64,000 nt of DNA. It comes from Hyposmocoma kahamanoa (taxonomy: Eukaryota > Arthropoda > Insecta > Lepidoptera > Cosmopterigidae). Both the position numbers and the translations under genes were made by a program. Positions within the stretch are counted from its first letter, which is position 1; each line of letters opens with the position of its first letter. Positions 1 to 10,867 of the stretch are shown piece by piece. Location of the stretch: NCBI RefSeq assembly GCF_003589595.1, contig NW_020653713.1:1708952-1772951 (forward strand). The letters run 5' to 3'. The notes below the pieces were generated by a model. The model saw nothing but the letters and a program-made list of their open reading frames with translations, had not been told where the DNA came from and did not search any database.

Positions 1-768
1 GCCCGTTGCTTCTTCAATCAAGCCATTCGGTTCCGAATAGGGGTAACTGTTGTTCTTCTCCGTGTAATAAAAATAAAACCTTAATGTAATTAAAGCTAGT
101 ACAAACTTAGCGGGGAATTAATGTGGACTCGCATTTTCATGGAATTCGTAACGAGCGCTAACTTCATTTAAATGTGCTGCTACAACTAACTGTTTAGTAT
201 GTATAGAGCTTAATTTTCTGTGGTACGTGGTTAATTTTAATACCTTAAAAACATTACAATGATTACAATACAAAGGCCTTTACTAAATATAATCAGCTAA
301 CTCGTATATCACCACCTCTAACGCAAACATATGTATATTTTTTAATTAATTCTACTTAATTCAAGTGACATGGTGAACGATGCGCGTTATCCAGAAAGCC
401 CAAAATGGAATTCCCTGCCTGCATGTTTCCGAATACATATAGGTACATATTCCGAATATCTTTAAGGTACGACAGAATGTGTCTTCTAAGCGAGCGCGTT
501 CCATAGTACACTCTATATTTGTTATATGGCTGGTAACTGGCAAGTATTTGTCCATTTATTTACTTAAAAAAAAGTAATCTTTATTCTCCCTTCATTTCTC
601 TCTTCATTCCTTCATTCATTCTCCTGATATTTCTGACTGAGAAATCGAAAGTGCGAATTCCTGTGACAGTTTGTGCACTTGACATTAATTTCTAAGATAA
701 GTACATACGTGAATATTTAGTGCCAATAAATCTATCGCTATCAATGACAGAAAAATTCGCCATAAAAC
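1..768. other. AT-rich stretch, no gene seen
   Basis: I see no coding signature, repeat-family match or RNA gene here. Short open frames are isolated, have no recognisable motif and are interrupted on every strand. A pyrimidine-rich run (CTCCC/TTCATT repeats) lies at about 575-625. Confidence 0.6.
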
Positions 769-882
769 CTGCCCACCTCTGGACCAGCGTGGCAGACGAC
801 AGCCTAAATCCTCTCCTTAATAGGAGTCCCGTGCCGAGCAGTGGGAAGTTTAATGGGTTGATGATAATAATGATATTCTGGA
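769..882 (+). repeat. SINE-C fragment (3' half)
   Basis: The text from CTGGACCAGCGTGGCAGAC through the 'GTGCCGAGCAGTGGGA' stretch to the TGATGATAATAATGAT tail matches the 3' halves of the SINE-C copies at 1215-1490 (reverse), 11395-11745 and 46912-47180. The tRNA-like 5' head is missing, as expected for a 5'-truncated copy. Confidence 0.7.
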
Positions 883-1009
883 TACATCGGACAAAGAAGA
901 AAAAATAAAACTGATTTTATTCTCGCGCAAAGACCGAGTCCCGAATTCTGAAATCCTAAGACGATCTTAAGTCCTGGACCTAGGAGATCGGTTAACGAAT
1001 TTAAAATGA

Positions 1010-1210
1010 AGCTGGGCGGCATGTTGCGACGCGTGGTGAATAAAGGTAAGGCGATAACCGAATGGTAGCCGAAAAATGGAAACGTCCTGTAGCGAAATGG
1101 GTGGACGGCATGGTGAGACTAGCACAGGATCATGGTAGATGGCACAAAGTACGGGAGGCCTATACCCAGCAGTGGGTGAAGTTGGGCTGTGAATGATGAT
1201 AATGATGATT
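1010..1210 (+). pseudogene. RTE-like LINE ORF2, C-terminal fragment
   Basis: One forward frame reads RPVAKWVDGMVRLAQDHGRW and then KVREAYTQQW, ending at a TGA at 1194-1196. This follows the usual end of RTE-type LINE proteins: a basic 'RP..RW.DD' stretch, an 'A.D...W' stretch and a final '.EAY.QQW'. Upstream, a 'GGHV'-like stretch near 1010 has a stop and a frame change, so only a decayed tail is present. A TGATGATAATGATGAT run directly follows the stop and looks like the LINE 3' tail. SINE-C begins immediately afterwards in the opposite orientation with its own ATCATCATC tail, so the two insertions meet tail to tail. The family assignment is from protein pattern only. Confidence 0.6.
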
Positions 1211-1214
1211 TCAC

Positions 1215-1490
1215 TCTACAAGATCATCATCAACCCTTAACACGTGCCACTGCAAGGCGAGGTCTCCTCTCAGGCGAGGGTTTGAGCCATAGTTCGCCAC
1301 GCTGGTCCAACGCGGGTTATGAACTTCACACGTTTTCCGAAGATTGTGAACCATCACGATGTTTTCATTCACCGAAAAACTCATGGTAAATTTCGCACAT
1401 AAATTCCGAGAAACTCAGAGGTACGAGCCCGGATTCAAATTCAAGGCCTCTGCTTAAAAGGTGGTAGGTCAAACCATGAGGCTACCACGG
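1215..1490 (-). repeat. SINE-C, near full length
   Basis: On the minus strand this begins GCCGTGGTAGCCTCATGG (a tRNA-like head with an A-box-like start), has a B-box-like 'ATTTGAATCCGG', then the body shared with other copies ('TTTCTCGGAATTTATGTGCG', 'AACCATCACGATG' in reverse), and ends in a TGATGATGAT tail at 1220. It is the most complete SINE-C copy in the window. Confidence 0.75.
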
Positions 1491-1499
1491 CTTACTTCA

Positions 1500-2054
1500 T
1501 TCTACAAGATAACGATAATAAAATTATAGAATTTCGTTAAAAAGAACCAGTACTAAATGGTAGTTCACCATTTTCAAACCAGTGACGTCAGTATCTAGCA
1601 GAAATTGTTCGCAGAGATTTTGACACTCCGCCGAAAGTCCCAATGAACTCCTTTATGAACTCTATTTAACTTTAAAAAGCTTGCAAACATCACAAGTGGT
1701 AAACGAAATGTACCACCGCCACTCCTTCTCGTTCGAGTGAAAACCTAACGTATCCCCATATCACAGCATGATAAACAGTCCCGGCTTAATCAAACTTGCC
1801 AGGTTAACTACGCGCTTTGATTAAGTCCCTTGACACACGAGCTGTGGCGGTGCGGTTCGAGCAACCGCAGATGGTTTCTTTTATAGATAAAAGCGCCTTC
1901 CACACCGTTAGATACGCGTTCTTGTTTCATTAATAGGTTAACAGAAATGCGTGCTCTGAATTTGTGTATAGGTGATGTGTTTAATCCATTTTTCAATTTG
2001 GCATTCGGCGGCCATTTTGAACTCGACCAAAGACCATCATGTATAGTGAGGATT
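1500..2054. other. No recognised feature
   Basis: Unassigned sequence between SINE-C and SINE-A. No domain-bearing frame or match to the repeat families of this window was seen. It contains a GTGACGTCA palindromic octamer near 1583, which is too common to interpret. Confidence 0.5.
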
Positions 2055-2515
2055 TTTAGTAGCAGTAGAGCTTCTTGTGAAAAAGTTTCTCCAGGGAAGT
2101 AGGTACTGCCACCTATCTATTTCTGCCGTCTAGCAGTACTGCGATCATTACTGCGTTCCGGTTTTGAATAAACTAATAAATAGCACTCGCAGCCCTGGAT
2201 TAGGGAAATCTTGTATCGCTGGTGACATGAACACATACATAGACAACCACAATAAATGTAGGCCATACAAATATTTCTCCCGGCCCGGGAATCGAATCCG
2301 AGACCTCTGCACGGTAAATTAGTAACCCTTCGGACACGTAAGCAAATGGGTTCAGCCACGGAGGCAGTTGAAGGGTAAGTATGCTGGTGAAATTACATAC
2401 AATTACAGGCACATGGGGCTTGTCAACTTATGTCTCAGGGCGACGGGTGCAGTGTCGGAACCTTTCAGATCTTTGCTATTTACAACTGCAACTATTTTGG
2501 ACAGGCATGTCGCAC
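2055..2515 (+). repeat. SINE-A, interrupted by SINE-B
   Basis: The 5' part (AGTAGAGCTTCTTGTGAAA ... TGCGTTCCGGTTTTGAA) ends at about 2168. The 3' part (GGGTAAGTATGCTGGTGAAA ... GACAGGCATGTCGC) resumes at about 2372 and runs to about 2515. The gap is filled by a SINE-B in the opposite orientation. The join falls at 'TTTTGAAgggt' of the SINE-A consensus. Confidence 0.7.
2180..2356 (-). repeat. SINE-B inserted in SINE-A
   Basis: On the minus strand it reads 'CTCCGTGGCTGAAC', then a B-box GGATTCGATTCCCGGGCCGGG, then the 'AGAAATATTTGTATGG' and 'TGTCTATGTATGTG' body shared with copies at 10055, 10868, 23368, 41755 and 45120. The head and B box are tRNA-derived. Confidence 0.75.
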
Positions 2516-2519
2516 TGGA

Positions 2520-3225
2520 TGTTATAAAAAGCAAAATTGTCTGATATTTAAAAAAACGTAATTCTGTTGCCTGAATATAAACAATTTTTATTATTATTTT
2601 TAAGCTGTCTAAAGACGTGTACCCAGCAGTCCGAAGTACATTAAATTGATAGATACATAATTTACGATGATAACGACAAAAACATGATCTGTTTTACATA
2701 CCATTTTTAAAGTAAAACATGTGTAACACACAAGAAATAATAAACTATCTGTGTACACACGAACACACTAAACGAAAAACGATATTCAGTTCAAACGCTA
2801 GCGACCTTGAAATAACGAGGTCACACCTAATTAACCCGAGTTCCGAGCTCATTAACATTGACTTAGCGTATGGTATGTCAGGTACCTTATTAACAGAGCT
2901 AGTTGATATTTAGTATTAAGTGAAAGCATACTACAGTACGGCACGCTATAATGGCCGTTTTGGCAGATTACAATAGTGAGGTCAAATTTCAATTCATTGT
3001 CGAAAAAAATATAACCGAATGCGAGTCGTATCTATAAGATTTTAGATTTATAAGTAGTAATTGCGAGGGGTAGCTGATTAAAAAGTAAAAAAAATAAAAA
3101 TGTTTATTTTATCGTCAATTCGAAACTGCGTTGTTTTGCATTGAGCTTTGGCGCGAATTTGCCGGAGGCAGAAGTTGTGCTGGACAGCGATCCCATAAGT
3201 GGCGATCGTATTAGATCTCGTTCAG
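2520..3225. other. No recognised feature
   Basis: AT-rich and unassigned. A 63-codon open frame at 3141-3332 starts in unique sequence but runs straight into MITE-F, so it is not supported as a gene. Confidence 0.5.
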
Positions 3226-3232
3226 TTAAATT

Positions 3233-3632
3233 CAAAAAAACCGACCTCAAAAGTACGTGGAATTACATCTATTTGCCAAGTTTTTTTGAAATCGGTTACC
3301 GGAAACTGCGTAAACCCGGATTCATCCTCTAGTTCGCCACTATACGGAACTTGACATAGGAGATAATAAAAATCGGTTCTTACTACTCAAAGTATATTGG
3401 GAGAGAGAAACGCCTTGAATTAGAAAATAGCAAAATCAACCATTAAGATAATTGCTCCTTATAATAAGATTTAGGCGCTATTTATAAAAATGAATCTTCC
3501 TGCGCGAACAGCCACTCTCAAAAAAAGAATTATGAAAATTAGTGCACAAATACCGGAGTTATCGCGTAACATACATACAAAAAAAACATAGTTGAACTGA
3601 GCACATCCTCCTTTATTGAAGTCAGTTAAAAA
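3233..3632 (-). mobile_element. MITE-F copy, about 400 bp
   Basis: Bounded by AAAAAAACCGACCTCAAAAG at the left and TTGAAGTCAGTTAAAAA at the right, which are the two inverted ends of the family (AACCGACYTCAAAA). Internal landmarks shared with other copies are 'CAAATACCGGAGTTATCGCG', 'TATTTATAAAAATGAATC' and 'CAAAGTATATTG'. No coding capacity. Confidence 0.75.
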
Positions 3633-3639
3633 TTTCGAA

Positions 3640-4098
3640 TTTCGAAAAACAAATGCCGATTTGTGTCGTAAAATTATACTGCACGGCACTATTGACAACA
3701 ATGTTCAATTAGTTCCTTCAAAGTTGTTATGAATTAATACGAAACTTGATGAGGACAACCGTCAAAACGGCCATCATAGCGTGCCGGTACTATTAAAATT
3801 AACCCTTGATATGACACATTAACAGGGTTTTATAATGATAATCCTTTCAAAGTGTATGCAAGTCTAATAAGAGCCACGTTCCGAATATCAAGTAAGAACA
3901 CTGATAGCCTATGCGGCTAAAAGAATTGAAAACTAAGCAGTAGTTCCAATTTTTAACCACCATGATATTCAATTATTTTTGTGAAATTACATTTACATTT
4001 ATAATTATTAATACATTATTATTCAAGCGAAGTATCTAGTCGGCTGTTGGTAGCTGTAAAGGTACCTGGCTGAGTAAAGAAAAGCTTTCATCAAAAGA
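3640..4098. other. No recognised feature
   Basis: AT-rich and unassigned. The text near 3730-3795 (GTCAAAACGGCCATCATAGCGTGCCG) resembles, in reverse, the text near 2935-2965 (GCACGCTATAATGGCCGTTTTGGC). A short inverted repeat therefore flanks MITE-F at about 0.8 kb spacing. Confidence 0.4.
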
Positions 4099-4099
4099 T

Positions 4100-4260
4100 C
4101 TGCAATAAGCACATAAAAAAACTGGTGAGGTCCGCAAGATCGTTCCGTCGCTGAGTTGGCATAGCGTCTGGCACGGTTTGCAGAAAGATATTGGTCCAAA
4201 TCCATTCCATCCATAGAAGGAATTTTTTCATAGTGTTCGATCTGTGTATTAATAATTAAC
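4100..4260 (+). repeat. SINE-E copy, tRNA-like head
   Basis: The text 'GTTCCGTCGCTGAGTTGGCA' with 'TAGCGTCTGGCACGG' is the tRNA-like head seen at 40870-40950 (reverse strand). The tail 'GTGTTCGATCTGTGTATTAA' matches the 3' part of the other SINE-E copies. The B box has decayed to GGTCCAAATCC. Confidence 0.65.
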
Positions 4261-4264
4261 TAAA

Positions 4265-5886
4265 CAGTAAATACTAATTTGAATTATAGTTCATCTCGAG
4301 TCGCAATTTTGTTTTTGTATTTTGACTGACACTTTTTTATATTTCGGGCGCTGAATAAGGTTATCTCAGGTTCGATTCCCGGCAGGTAATTGGTATGGAT
4401 GTGTGGGACATTGTTACTAAATCGTTTATATTGCACTAAGTAGGTACCTAATTCAAAATAACTTACAAAATACTGATTATAAATTATTGTCCTCATATTA
4501 TTATGTGCCCCAATGACAAACCGTTCATCCAGATGAATAGGATATTATCTCAAAAACGCAGATTTTTCAGAAGAGCAATTTTGAAGGTTCTTCTAGCATT
4601 ATTTTAGCCTCTATTGTTATTTCGTTCTCCTCACGATTAACAGTATTTTGGAATACGTCTTATTCTTATTCAGTTATTCAGTTCTGTGGTTTTGACAAAA
4701 TCCTGAATTTGTTCGAGAGATGTGTGAACATAAAATATTTGTAATTCAGAGTTTTAACTAAACTATTCATGCTTAATACTTTTAAAGACATCAAAAGAAA
4801 GAAGGAATAATATTCAACTTTACAAAACTTTGTAGAACATAGTAGTACCACAAAAATTATGGTAAATGGTGGTAACTACAAAAATACCCTATAGTATAGA
4901 TTACCATAACAATGAAATGAACAAAATATCCCAACAAAGGTATTATTGAAATAATGGTCTTCGTTTTAGGAATAAATATTTTTAAAATACACTTACCTTA
5001 TAATGAACATATCACACTGTTATATAATAGAAATTAACTCAAAAAGTGAAATTTCGATGAATCAATGAAAAACGTATAACTCACTTCCCGCAAAAAATCT
5101 TTAAAATTTATATGTGTTATAGTTTATTATAGACACTTAAACAATTTCTCAAATATATTTAAAAATAAAATGAAATAAAATAATAAATATTTTTAATCTA
5201 GCTCACACAAAGTGTGTCTCATTTTGAGTTAAGTGGATATTTTTTAATTATTTCTTACAATATTCTAACGACGGTTTTTTTGACGTATAGAGAATCACAT
5301 TTTACGTTTAGTAATGATATAATATTAAATTTCACATTTTACAACACTATTGTTTTAATACCCTGTTCAATAAATACTGAATAAGATACTATCTTGCCTA
5401 CCGCGTCATTTCACGTCCGATCGTAATAAGACCTTGTTCATTATAAAGACCTCGATTTTTTAATAGGACTGCATTTTAAAGTAAAAAGTCCAATTTTTTT
5501 AGTTAATACCCTGTTCATCCATGGTAACGAACTTATACTATATTAGCAATAATGGATTTATGTGTTGGTGATGTTATTCTACTAGTTGTTTATCAGCACA
5601 TTTGTTCAATTATACATTATTAAAACGGATTTTTCAAAGCGAGTTGCCTACTTACATACCTTCTACCACCATGATTTCTCAATTCAACCTACATGGCCCC
5701 ACCTGTTCAGTTCCACTGTAATATCAACAATCAGGCAATCTAGAGATGACAAACAGTCCAAAACGCAGTTTAAACGCTGAGCTCAGGTTGATTGCGTTTC
5801 TAAATAACGCCATCCCTCTTGATATTATAAATAAGTTTTTCGATTTCTGTACTTTAATCTGACATTTATAATTTCATAAATCATAC
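4265..5886. other. 1.6 kb AT-rich stretch, no gene seen
   Basis: A lone tRNA-type B box (GGTTCGATTCCCGGC) at 4371-4385 may be a SINE remnant. The phrase 'AATACCCTGTTCA' occurs twice (near 5358 and 5505). No open frame with recognisable motifs was seen; the track is A/T runs and stop-rich in all frames. Confidence 0.5.
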
Positions 5887-5894
5887 CACAACGG

Positions 5895-6181
5895 CATTGA
5901 CTTACAAATAAATGGACGACGGGTCTAATACAAAAACCACGAAAAAAATGTCCCAAGTCAACCTATTCAAACGTAGTGGCATGTAAAGGAATATGAAAAA
6001 GCTAAAACGTTGAATTTAAATTGTAATGTTATCGCAGTACTGTCTAATTTTGCTTGCTTCGCTGTCAGAAGAAACAAACGAAGACTAAAGCGTGAATGAC
6101 GCTCTGTATACGATTTTAACGCCCTATAAGTTCGAACACTTTTTAGCGCGGACCCGACGTCCATATAATTGTAAGTCAATG
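5895..6181 (-). mobile_element. CATTGAC-family MITE, copy 1 (287 bp)
   Basis: Starts CATTGACTTACAAATAAATG and ends with its inverted counterpart TTATAAGT... to GTAAGTCAATG; the ends pair over about 31 bp with three mismatches. The 8 bases before (CACAACGG, 5887-5894) are repeated exactly after it (6182-6189), which is a clean target-site duplication. No coding frame. The superfamily is inferred: 8-bp duplications are typical of P and hAT elements, and a roughly 31-bp TIR beginning CAT is more like P. Confidence 0.85.
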
Positions 6182-6712
6182 CACAACGGTCATTTTTTTA
6201 ATTCTGAGCTAAAATTCTATTGTCTATGGTAATCGCTACCGAACTAAAAAAAAATATTACGTAATAGTTCTCTACTCTTCTTTTATTTTTTCCATCCTTT
6301 AAGCTCTACACAGAAATGTAATAGGTTTCAAATTAAGAAGAACGTCGTATTTAATTAAATACGTGACTGTGTTCCTGTACAGAATAACAACTCTGCATAT
6401 TTTGTGAAATTATTAAAATACATATTATTTCATTAAATAATATCTAAAAATGATACTCAACGGGTACAAAGGAGCAAGAACGAACTATTTAAAAACATTA
6501 TAAAATAACAAATATGACGCTACTCATATTTACGCTCTACTGCCTCCTGATTATTTATATTGGCTTACAAGTCTTGCAACCGGGCCGTAAATGTTATTAA
6601 AAAAAATTATTGGTTAATTTTTTTTTTTCACCTCTAAGGTTATATTCCATCTCTTCTGTTCTTTGGCTTGTAGCGTTTGTTTGGCTGTCGTACTCTAATA
6701 AATGGGTTAAAA

Positions 6713-7086
6713 CTTAGAATAATAACGCATAGAAACCTAGTCCGCACACGCTAAGTGAGGCAAATTGAAGCGCGCCCAATGGGCCTACACGAGCGGGCCT
6801 TCAGTGCTCAAGGTTAACTTGCACCGCGAACAGCTCCAGAATTTTAGCTAAAAATGACGAAATGTGTGGTCAATGAGTGTAAAAATACGTCAGACAAACA
6901 TTAAATAGATACTAACATTACATTCCACAAGGAAGTAACGCGTTTCAACTTGTATTTTTATATAAATATTCACTAAAACCGAAAATTAACCTACTACTAA
7001 AACTAGCCTACATGAATTTGATTTTTGCCTCACTTGTGACAGTTCGTTTGATATGAAACTATCATTCTATGCGTTATTATTCTAAG
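6713..7086 (+). mobile_element. P-like element derivative with THAP-like start
   Basis: The ends are perfect inverted repeats of about 22 bp (CTTAGAATAATAACGCATAG... at 6713 and its complement ending CTAAG at 7086). The 8 bases GGTTAAAA flank both sides (6705-6712 and 7087-7094). Inside, an ATG at 6854 opens a frame MTKCVVNECKNTSDKH, then a stop, then ITFHKEV. That is the beginning of a THAP zinc-binding DNA-binding domain (C-x4-C followed by an '..FH' stretch), which is the N-terminus of P-element transposases. The rest of the transposase is absent. I infer an internally deleted, non-autonomous P-superfamily element with a nonsense codon in the leftover THAP start. Confidence 0.7.
6854..6970 (+). 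pseudogene. THAP-domain remnant of P-like transposase
   Basis: The frame from the ATG at 6854 gives MTKCVVNECKNTSDKH, then TAA, then IDTNITFHKEVTRF. The first two cysteines (residues 4 and 9) and the 'ITFHK' stretch are the first half of the C2CH THAP module; the later C-x2-H pair is missing, so the finger could not fold. THAP domains bind transposon ends in P elements and promoters in host THAP proteins. The placement between intact inverted repeats with an 8-bp duplication points to a transposon origin and not a host exon. Confidence 0.55.
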
Positions 7087-7089
7087 GGT

Positions 7090-7855
7090 TAAAATTTATT
7101 TAAAAAAGTGCGTTATTATTATCTTAGAGGACGGAAAAAAATAAATCTTTAAAAATCCGTCAAAATCGGTTGCAGTCAGGTTGGCAAGTGATACCCATAA
7201 GAGGATGGAAAAAATGGTTTCCATAGTCTAAGGTGTTACCTCATCCACATTTCGATCTTTACGAAATTCTTTTAATGAACACAAGGAAGAGATCATCAAA
7301 CGACCCTTAGATCTGTACTTTATAAGTAAATGGTAAAGACTGATTTTTTTATGAAATTAAATGGTAAATCTGCAATTTACAGAAAAATTTACATGGCAAA
7401 AGATTGTAGATCAACATGGCCGATACCGCCAATACATAATTTATTAAAGCTTGATTTTTGCTTCTTAAATGTTTTTCATTTATGCTATTTAATACTGCAG
7501 CTTATCATAGTCTTGAACTGAAAATAACGCAGCATTAAATGTTCCACAAAATGTTGAAGAAAAAGATATTTACCGTGTTTCTTAGAGTTCAAATGTGAAA
7601 TGCTAAAATATGTTAGCCAGAAAAATTATCCTAATATTAGATACGACGTTAGAACAAAACAAGAAATAAAGTACATGATTGTTTTTCTTTCTGTACCTTG
7701 TACAATCTCTTTGCAATCCCTATAATAGAGACGCGACACGACAAACTGTTACGTGCGCTAAGCTGATTACACCCTCACTCGGGTTACATGGACTAATTCA
7801 ATTAACAAAGGTATTTTATGTGTATTTTCTATCTGTATGTACTTTTAGTACTGTG
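7090..7855. other. No recognised feature
   Basis: AT-rich and unassigned. Several short frames exist but none has a recognisable motif. Confidence 0.5.
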
Positions 7856-8076
7856 TACCTTTCCATCACCGGGGGACTAGGCGTAGGCTGAGGTTCCACC
7901 TCTATGTTGTGGATATTCCAAAGATTACGAAGCGTTACGCTTCCACATTTATATGGCGAAAGGCTATGGAGCGGAAGTCCCTACCTGCACACTTGTTCCC
8001 TGAACGTTATAATTTGGGCCTTTTCAAGGCGACATTAAATAGGCATTATTTAGGTGTGCATGTTCCTTCGTCGACA
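7856..8076 (+). pseudogene. Jockey-type LINE ORF2, extreme C-terminus
   Basis: Starts at 'CCTTTCCATCACCGGGGGAC' and contains the frame stretch 'AFIWRKAMERKSLPAHLFPE' followed by RYNLGLFKATLNRHYLGVHV (one residue differs from related copies). This is the end of jockey-clade reverse transcriptases ('W..LP..LFP..YN...FK..V...L'). Near-identical copies occur at 36365-36637 (forward) and 21290-21655 (reverse). Small indels in the first third break the frame. The 3' UTR is cut off at about 8076 by the CCGCTC element. Confidence 0.7.
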
Positions 8077-8079
8077 TAT

Positions 8080-8578
8080 CCGCTCACGCGATGCGCTCAT
8101 CCTACCGCAAAATGGCGGCTATTTGGTTTCGCAAATTAGAAAAGGATTCAGTTTAAATACAAGTTTTAAAAAATAAAAATTATTACTCTGCATTGCTAAA
8201 TAAATACCCTCCGTACTACAACAAAAACATCTCAAATAAAATGCAGTAATATACCGCAAATCCTGCCCTTAAAAAGCACTAATGAAATTTTTGGTGTACT
8301 TGGGTAAATATGATAATATTCCGTTTGAATGGTTCTAATGTTTACCATGAAATTACTCCCTAAAGTATAGTTTATAAACATTTATATTCAGGGTAAACTT
8401 AAAAAACGCAACTTACGGTATGTTTTCAATAAATAAACACCGACATCACCAGCCCAAACAATAACATTTAACATTCTTTTACCTGTTATAACTTCGATAT
8501 CCGACAAATCGGTATAAAATCATCACCGGCACCTCTAGGTGTTGTATGCTTCCAGAGACGCATGAATCGCGTGAGCGG
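8080..8578 (-). mobile_element. CCGCTC-family element, copy 1 (499 bp, deleted)
   Basis: Bounded by CCGCTCACGCGAT at 8080 and ATCGCGTGAGCGG ending at 8578, a perfect 13-bp inverted repeat. The body is the reverse complement of the copies at 23852-24447 and 38988-39595, but about 110 bp are missing between the 'GATATCGAAGTTATAACAGG' and 'GTTATTGTTTGGGCTGG' blocks. The flanks are ATAT and ATAA. No coding frame. Confidence 0.75.
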
Positions 8579-8584
8579 ATAAAC

Positions 8585-8866
8585 GGGTGACGGGACGAAC
8601 AAGTCGTGGGCCTGATGATAAGCTACACAGCTTTAAATCGCAAAGATCTTAGAGGCACTAACACCGTGCCCTGAGACTTAAGTTGCCAAGTCCCATTATG
8701 GTTGTAATTTCATCAGCAGCGGTACACAGAACGCAGAAATGCTCAGATTACTGCTTGGCGGCAGAAATAGGTAAGATGGCAGTAATTATATGGACGAACA
8801 CTTTCCCGAGGTGCTCTACTGTTCGGCCACAAGCTGCCACCTGTACGACTATCAAGTTGTAAAAGC
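8585..8866 (-). repeat. SINE-A, near full length
   Basis: On the minus strand it runs from 'GAGCACCTCGGGAAAGTG' through 'CTTACCTATTTCTGCCGCC' and 'GGGACTTGGCAACTTAAG' to 'GACTTGTTCGTCCCGTCACC' at the low-coordinate end. It abuts the CCGCTC element, separated by ATAAAC. Confidence 0.7.
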
Positions 8867-8869
8867 TTC

Positions 8870-10050
8870 CTTCATCGTACCACCGCTATAGAAAGTACCA
8901 AAGCGGACGCGAGGCGCAAACTATGGCAAGCCAAACTCGCTGCTCCTCTTGAATTTATTACCCCAGCAAAAGTATTCCCCCTGGGCCTGAGTTGCAGTGG
9001 TCAGTATAAAAATCCCTGAATCGTCTCAGATCTTAAGCTGGCTGATGCAGGGATAATATGGTGTATCAATCCGACTCAAAACCATTGGGTTTGCTGATCC
9101 CCCACACAAAGTACGTCTCACTTGCTCTTGTGTGTGTCCTACCAGTTGCGAAGACCTGTCAAAGACGACAGTCAGGGGTATATAGGTGGTTGCTTACTGG
9201 GCCAAATATAACACAGATTTTCTCTGGTTTTTGGCTTTGAGTCGACAAGAAAAAGGCAGTAAAACTTCATAATATTCACTACAATGTTACCTACTAAGTT
9301 ACTTGTTATTTATCATACAAAATTACTTTAAAGGGGATGTTTGTATTCTCGGGTAGAACAAAATGTATTCTAATTTATTTGTTTTAAATTAAAAATCGTC
9401 TCCCCTCGAGAATTCTTGAAAAAGTATCAGACATTAATTATGAAGAGATTACTGAGCTGAATACAAAATTTATATTTTAAAGAAATTCTTTACAATACAC
9501 TCAAATTTGTTATCAATTGTTTCACGAAATTTCGCTAACGAATTTTGTGAAATTGTTACAGAATTTTTGTCAAAAATTGTACATCGTTCATATTCATTAT
9601 CAACCCATTACCCAACCCTACTACTAGGCCATAAGCCTGTGAGCCATTGTACTCGCAGATCACTACGAACAACAATATCTATGTATAGGGTACTAGATGC
9701 GGCTTTCCATGCACACGCTGTGTTTTACTGATGTGCGGTGAAGACACAACACTTCAATATCATCTCATCAGTGTTGACTACACAGTAACAGAGTAGGGAT
9801 ATAAATTTAAAAATATAAATAAAGACTAGGCTGCGTGGACCAAAGATTTTCCTATCCGCAATCCCCTGTGTCAAAGCAAAGTGAAATGTATTGTGCAACT
9901 TATAGCGACTACGTTACACTAATTCCCCAACTATAAATAAATATCATTGGTAAACACTCAATATTATCTGCCTGCCTACCTCATTTCCAAGAGGTATAGA
10001 CTGTCACATCAGTCCACGGTCCACAGTCCACAGTCACACCAAAATAATAA
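8870..10050. other. No firmly recognised feature
   Basis: The text at 8890-9240 is less AT-rich and has frames resembling decayed element coding sequence, but I cannot place it. Near 10003-10035 there is a short run of TCCAC(A/G)GTCCACAGTCCAC, a local tandem repeat. Confidence 0.4.
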
Positions 10051-10054
10051 TAAT

Positions 10055-10262
10055 AACTTGCACACTCGACATAGCCCCGCACTAAGGAAAACCCTGTGTC
10101 TCGGGTGCAATGGACACACACACGGACAACCACAAATTATACCCAAACTCACGAGAGAAATAAATGTAGGCCATGCAAATATTTCTCCCGGCCCGGGAAT
10201 GGAACCTGGGACCTTTGCGTGGCAGTCCGGCATGGTAACCGTTCGGCCATTGAGGCAGTTAA
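10055..10262 (-). repeat. SINE-B, near full length
   Basis: The minus strand begins 'ACTGCCTCAATGGCCGAACG' (A-box region), has a B box GGTTCCATTCCCGGG near 10190-10205, then the common body and 3' end 'GGGGCTATGTCGAGTGTGC'. The open frames covering it on both strands are repeat shadows. Confidence 0.8.
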
Positions 10263-10269
10263 ACAAAGT

Positions 10270-10790
10270 CAAATAATCATTTATTCCATAGGTAACATTT
10301 TTACACTTGACTTGAAAACGTCATTTTTAAGCTACTTTTTAAACTTAGTACTGCCTGAGAAGAACGACCAAGAAACTCTAGGGATTGCTCTTTTCAAATG
10401 AACTTAAATGCTATGGAATACACTTTGAATCAAATTTGTGTGGATTCTGGAGCCATGTCGTCTTTCCATACATCGTTATCTAAAACATACCCTTCAATTT
10501 TGTAATATGACTTTTCAATTAAAATATTTTTAATGTAAGTTTTAGGAAATGATAATCTTAATATATTCTCCGGAATCTTATAAAAAACGTTCCCCATAAA
10601 AGACGAAATTGTTGTAGTTTGGACTTAGTTTTAAGGTTCTTTACTTTCTTAATGAAATTATGTATATTTTTACGGGCATACAAAATATTTGAGGAAATGT
10701 ACTGCGATGCCACAGTTATGATACCAGTCTCCTTAAACTTTTCTCTGAGAGAAACCTAGAAATCGCTCGTTTTTGCAACACAAATGTGGT
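10270..10790 (-). pseudogene. CR1-like LINE ORF2 C-terminus and 3' UTR
   Basis: On the minus strand this matches, block for block, the copies at 13430-13690 (plus) and 32440-32890 (minus). In the better-preserved plus copy the protein reads INLRTKSKLLVRRFRLTKVN and KLSFPRFKTYI, the end of a LINE reverse transcriptase where a '..FP..KFK.YI' helix closes the protein. Here the frames are broken by several indels. The 3' UTR ends near 10270 by SINE-B. Assignment to the CR1/jockey superfamily is tentative. Confidence 0.55.
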
Positions 10791-10867
10791 TTATATATCT
10801 GCTTTACCCCATGTGAGAAACCCGTAGGACATTATGGAAGTAACTAAAATAAACTACACTAAAACAA

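Noticed and set aside
4371..4385. Isolated tRNA B box
   Set aside because: No A box or SINE body around it, so not called as a feature.
10009..10401. Overlapping 87-109 codon frames on both strands
   Set aside because: They lie on SINE-B and a LINE UTR and reflect the repeat, not a protein gene.
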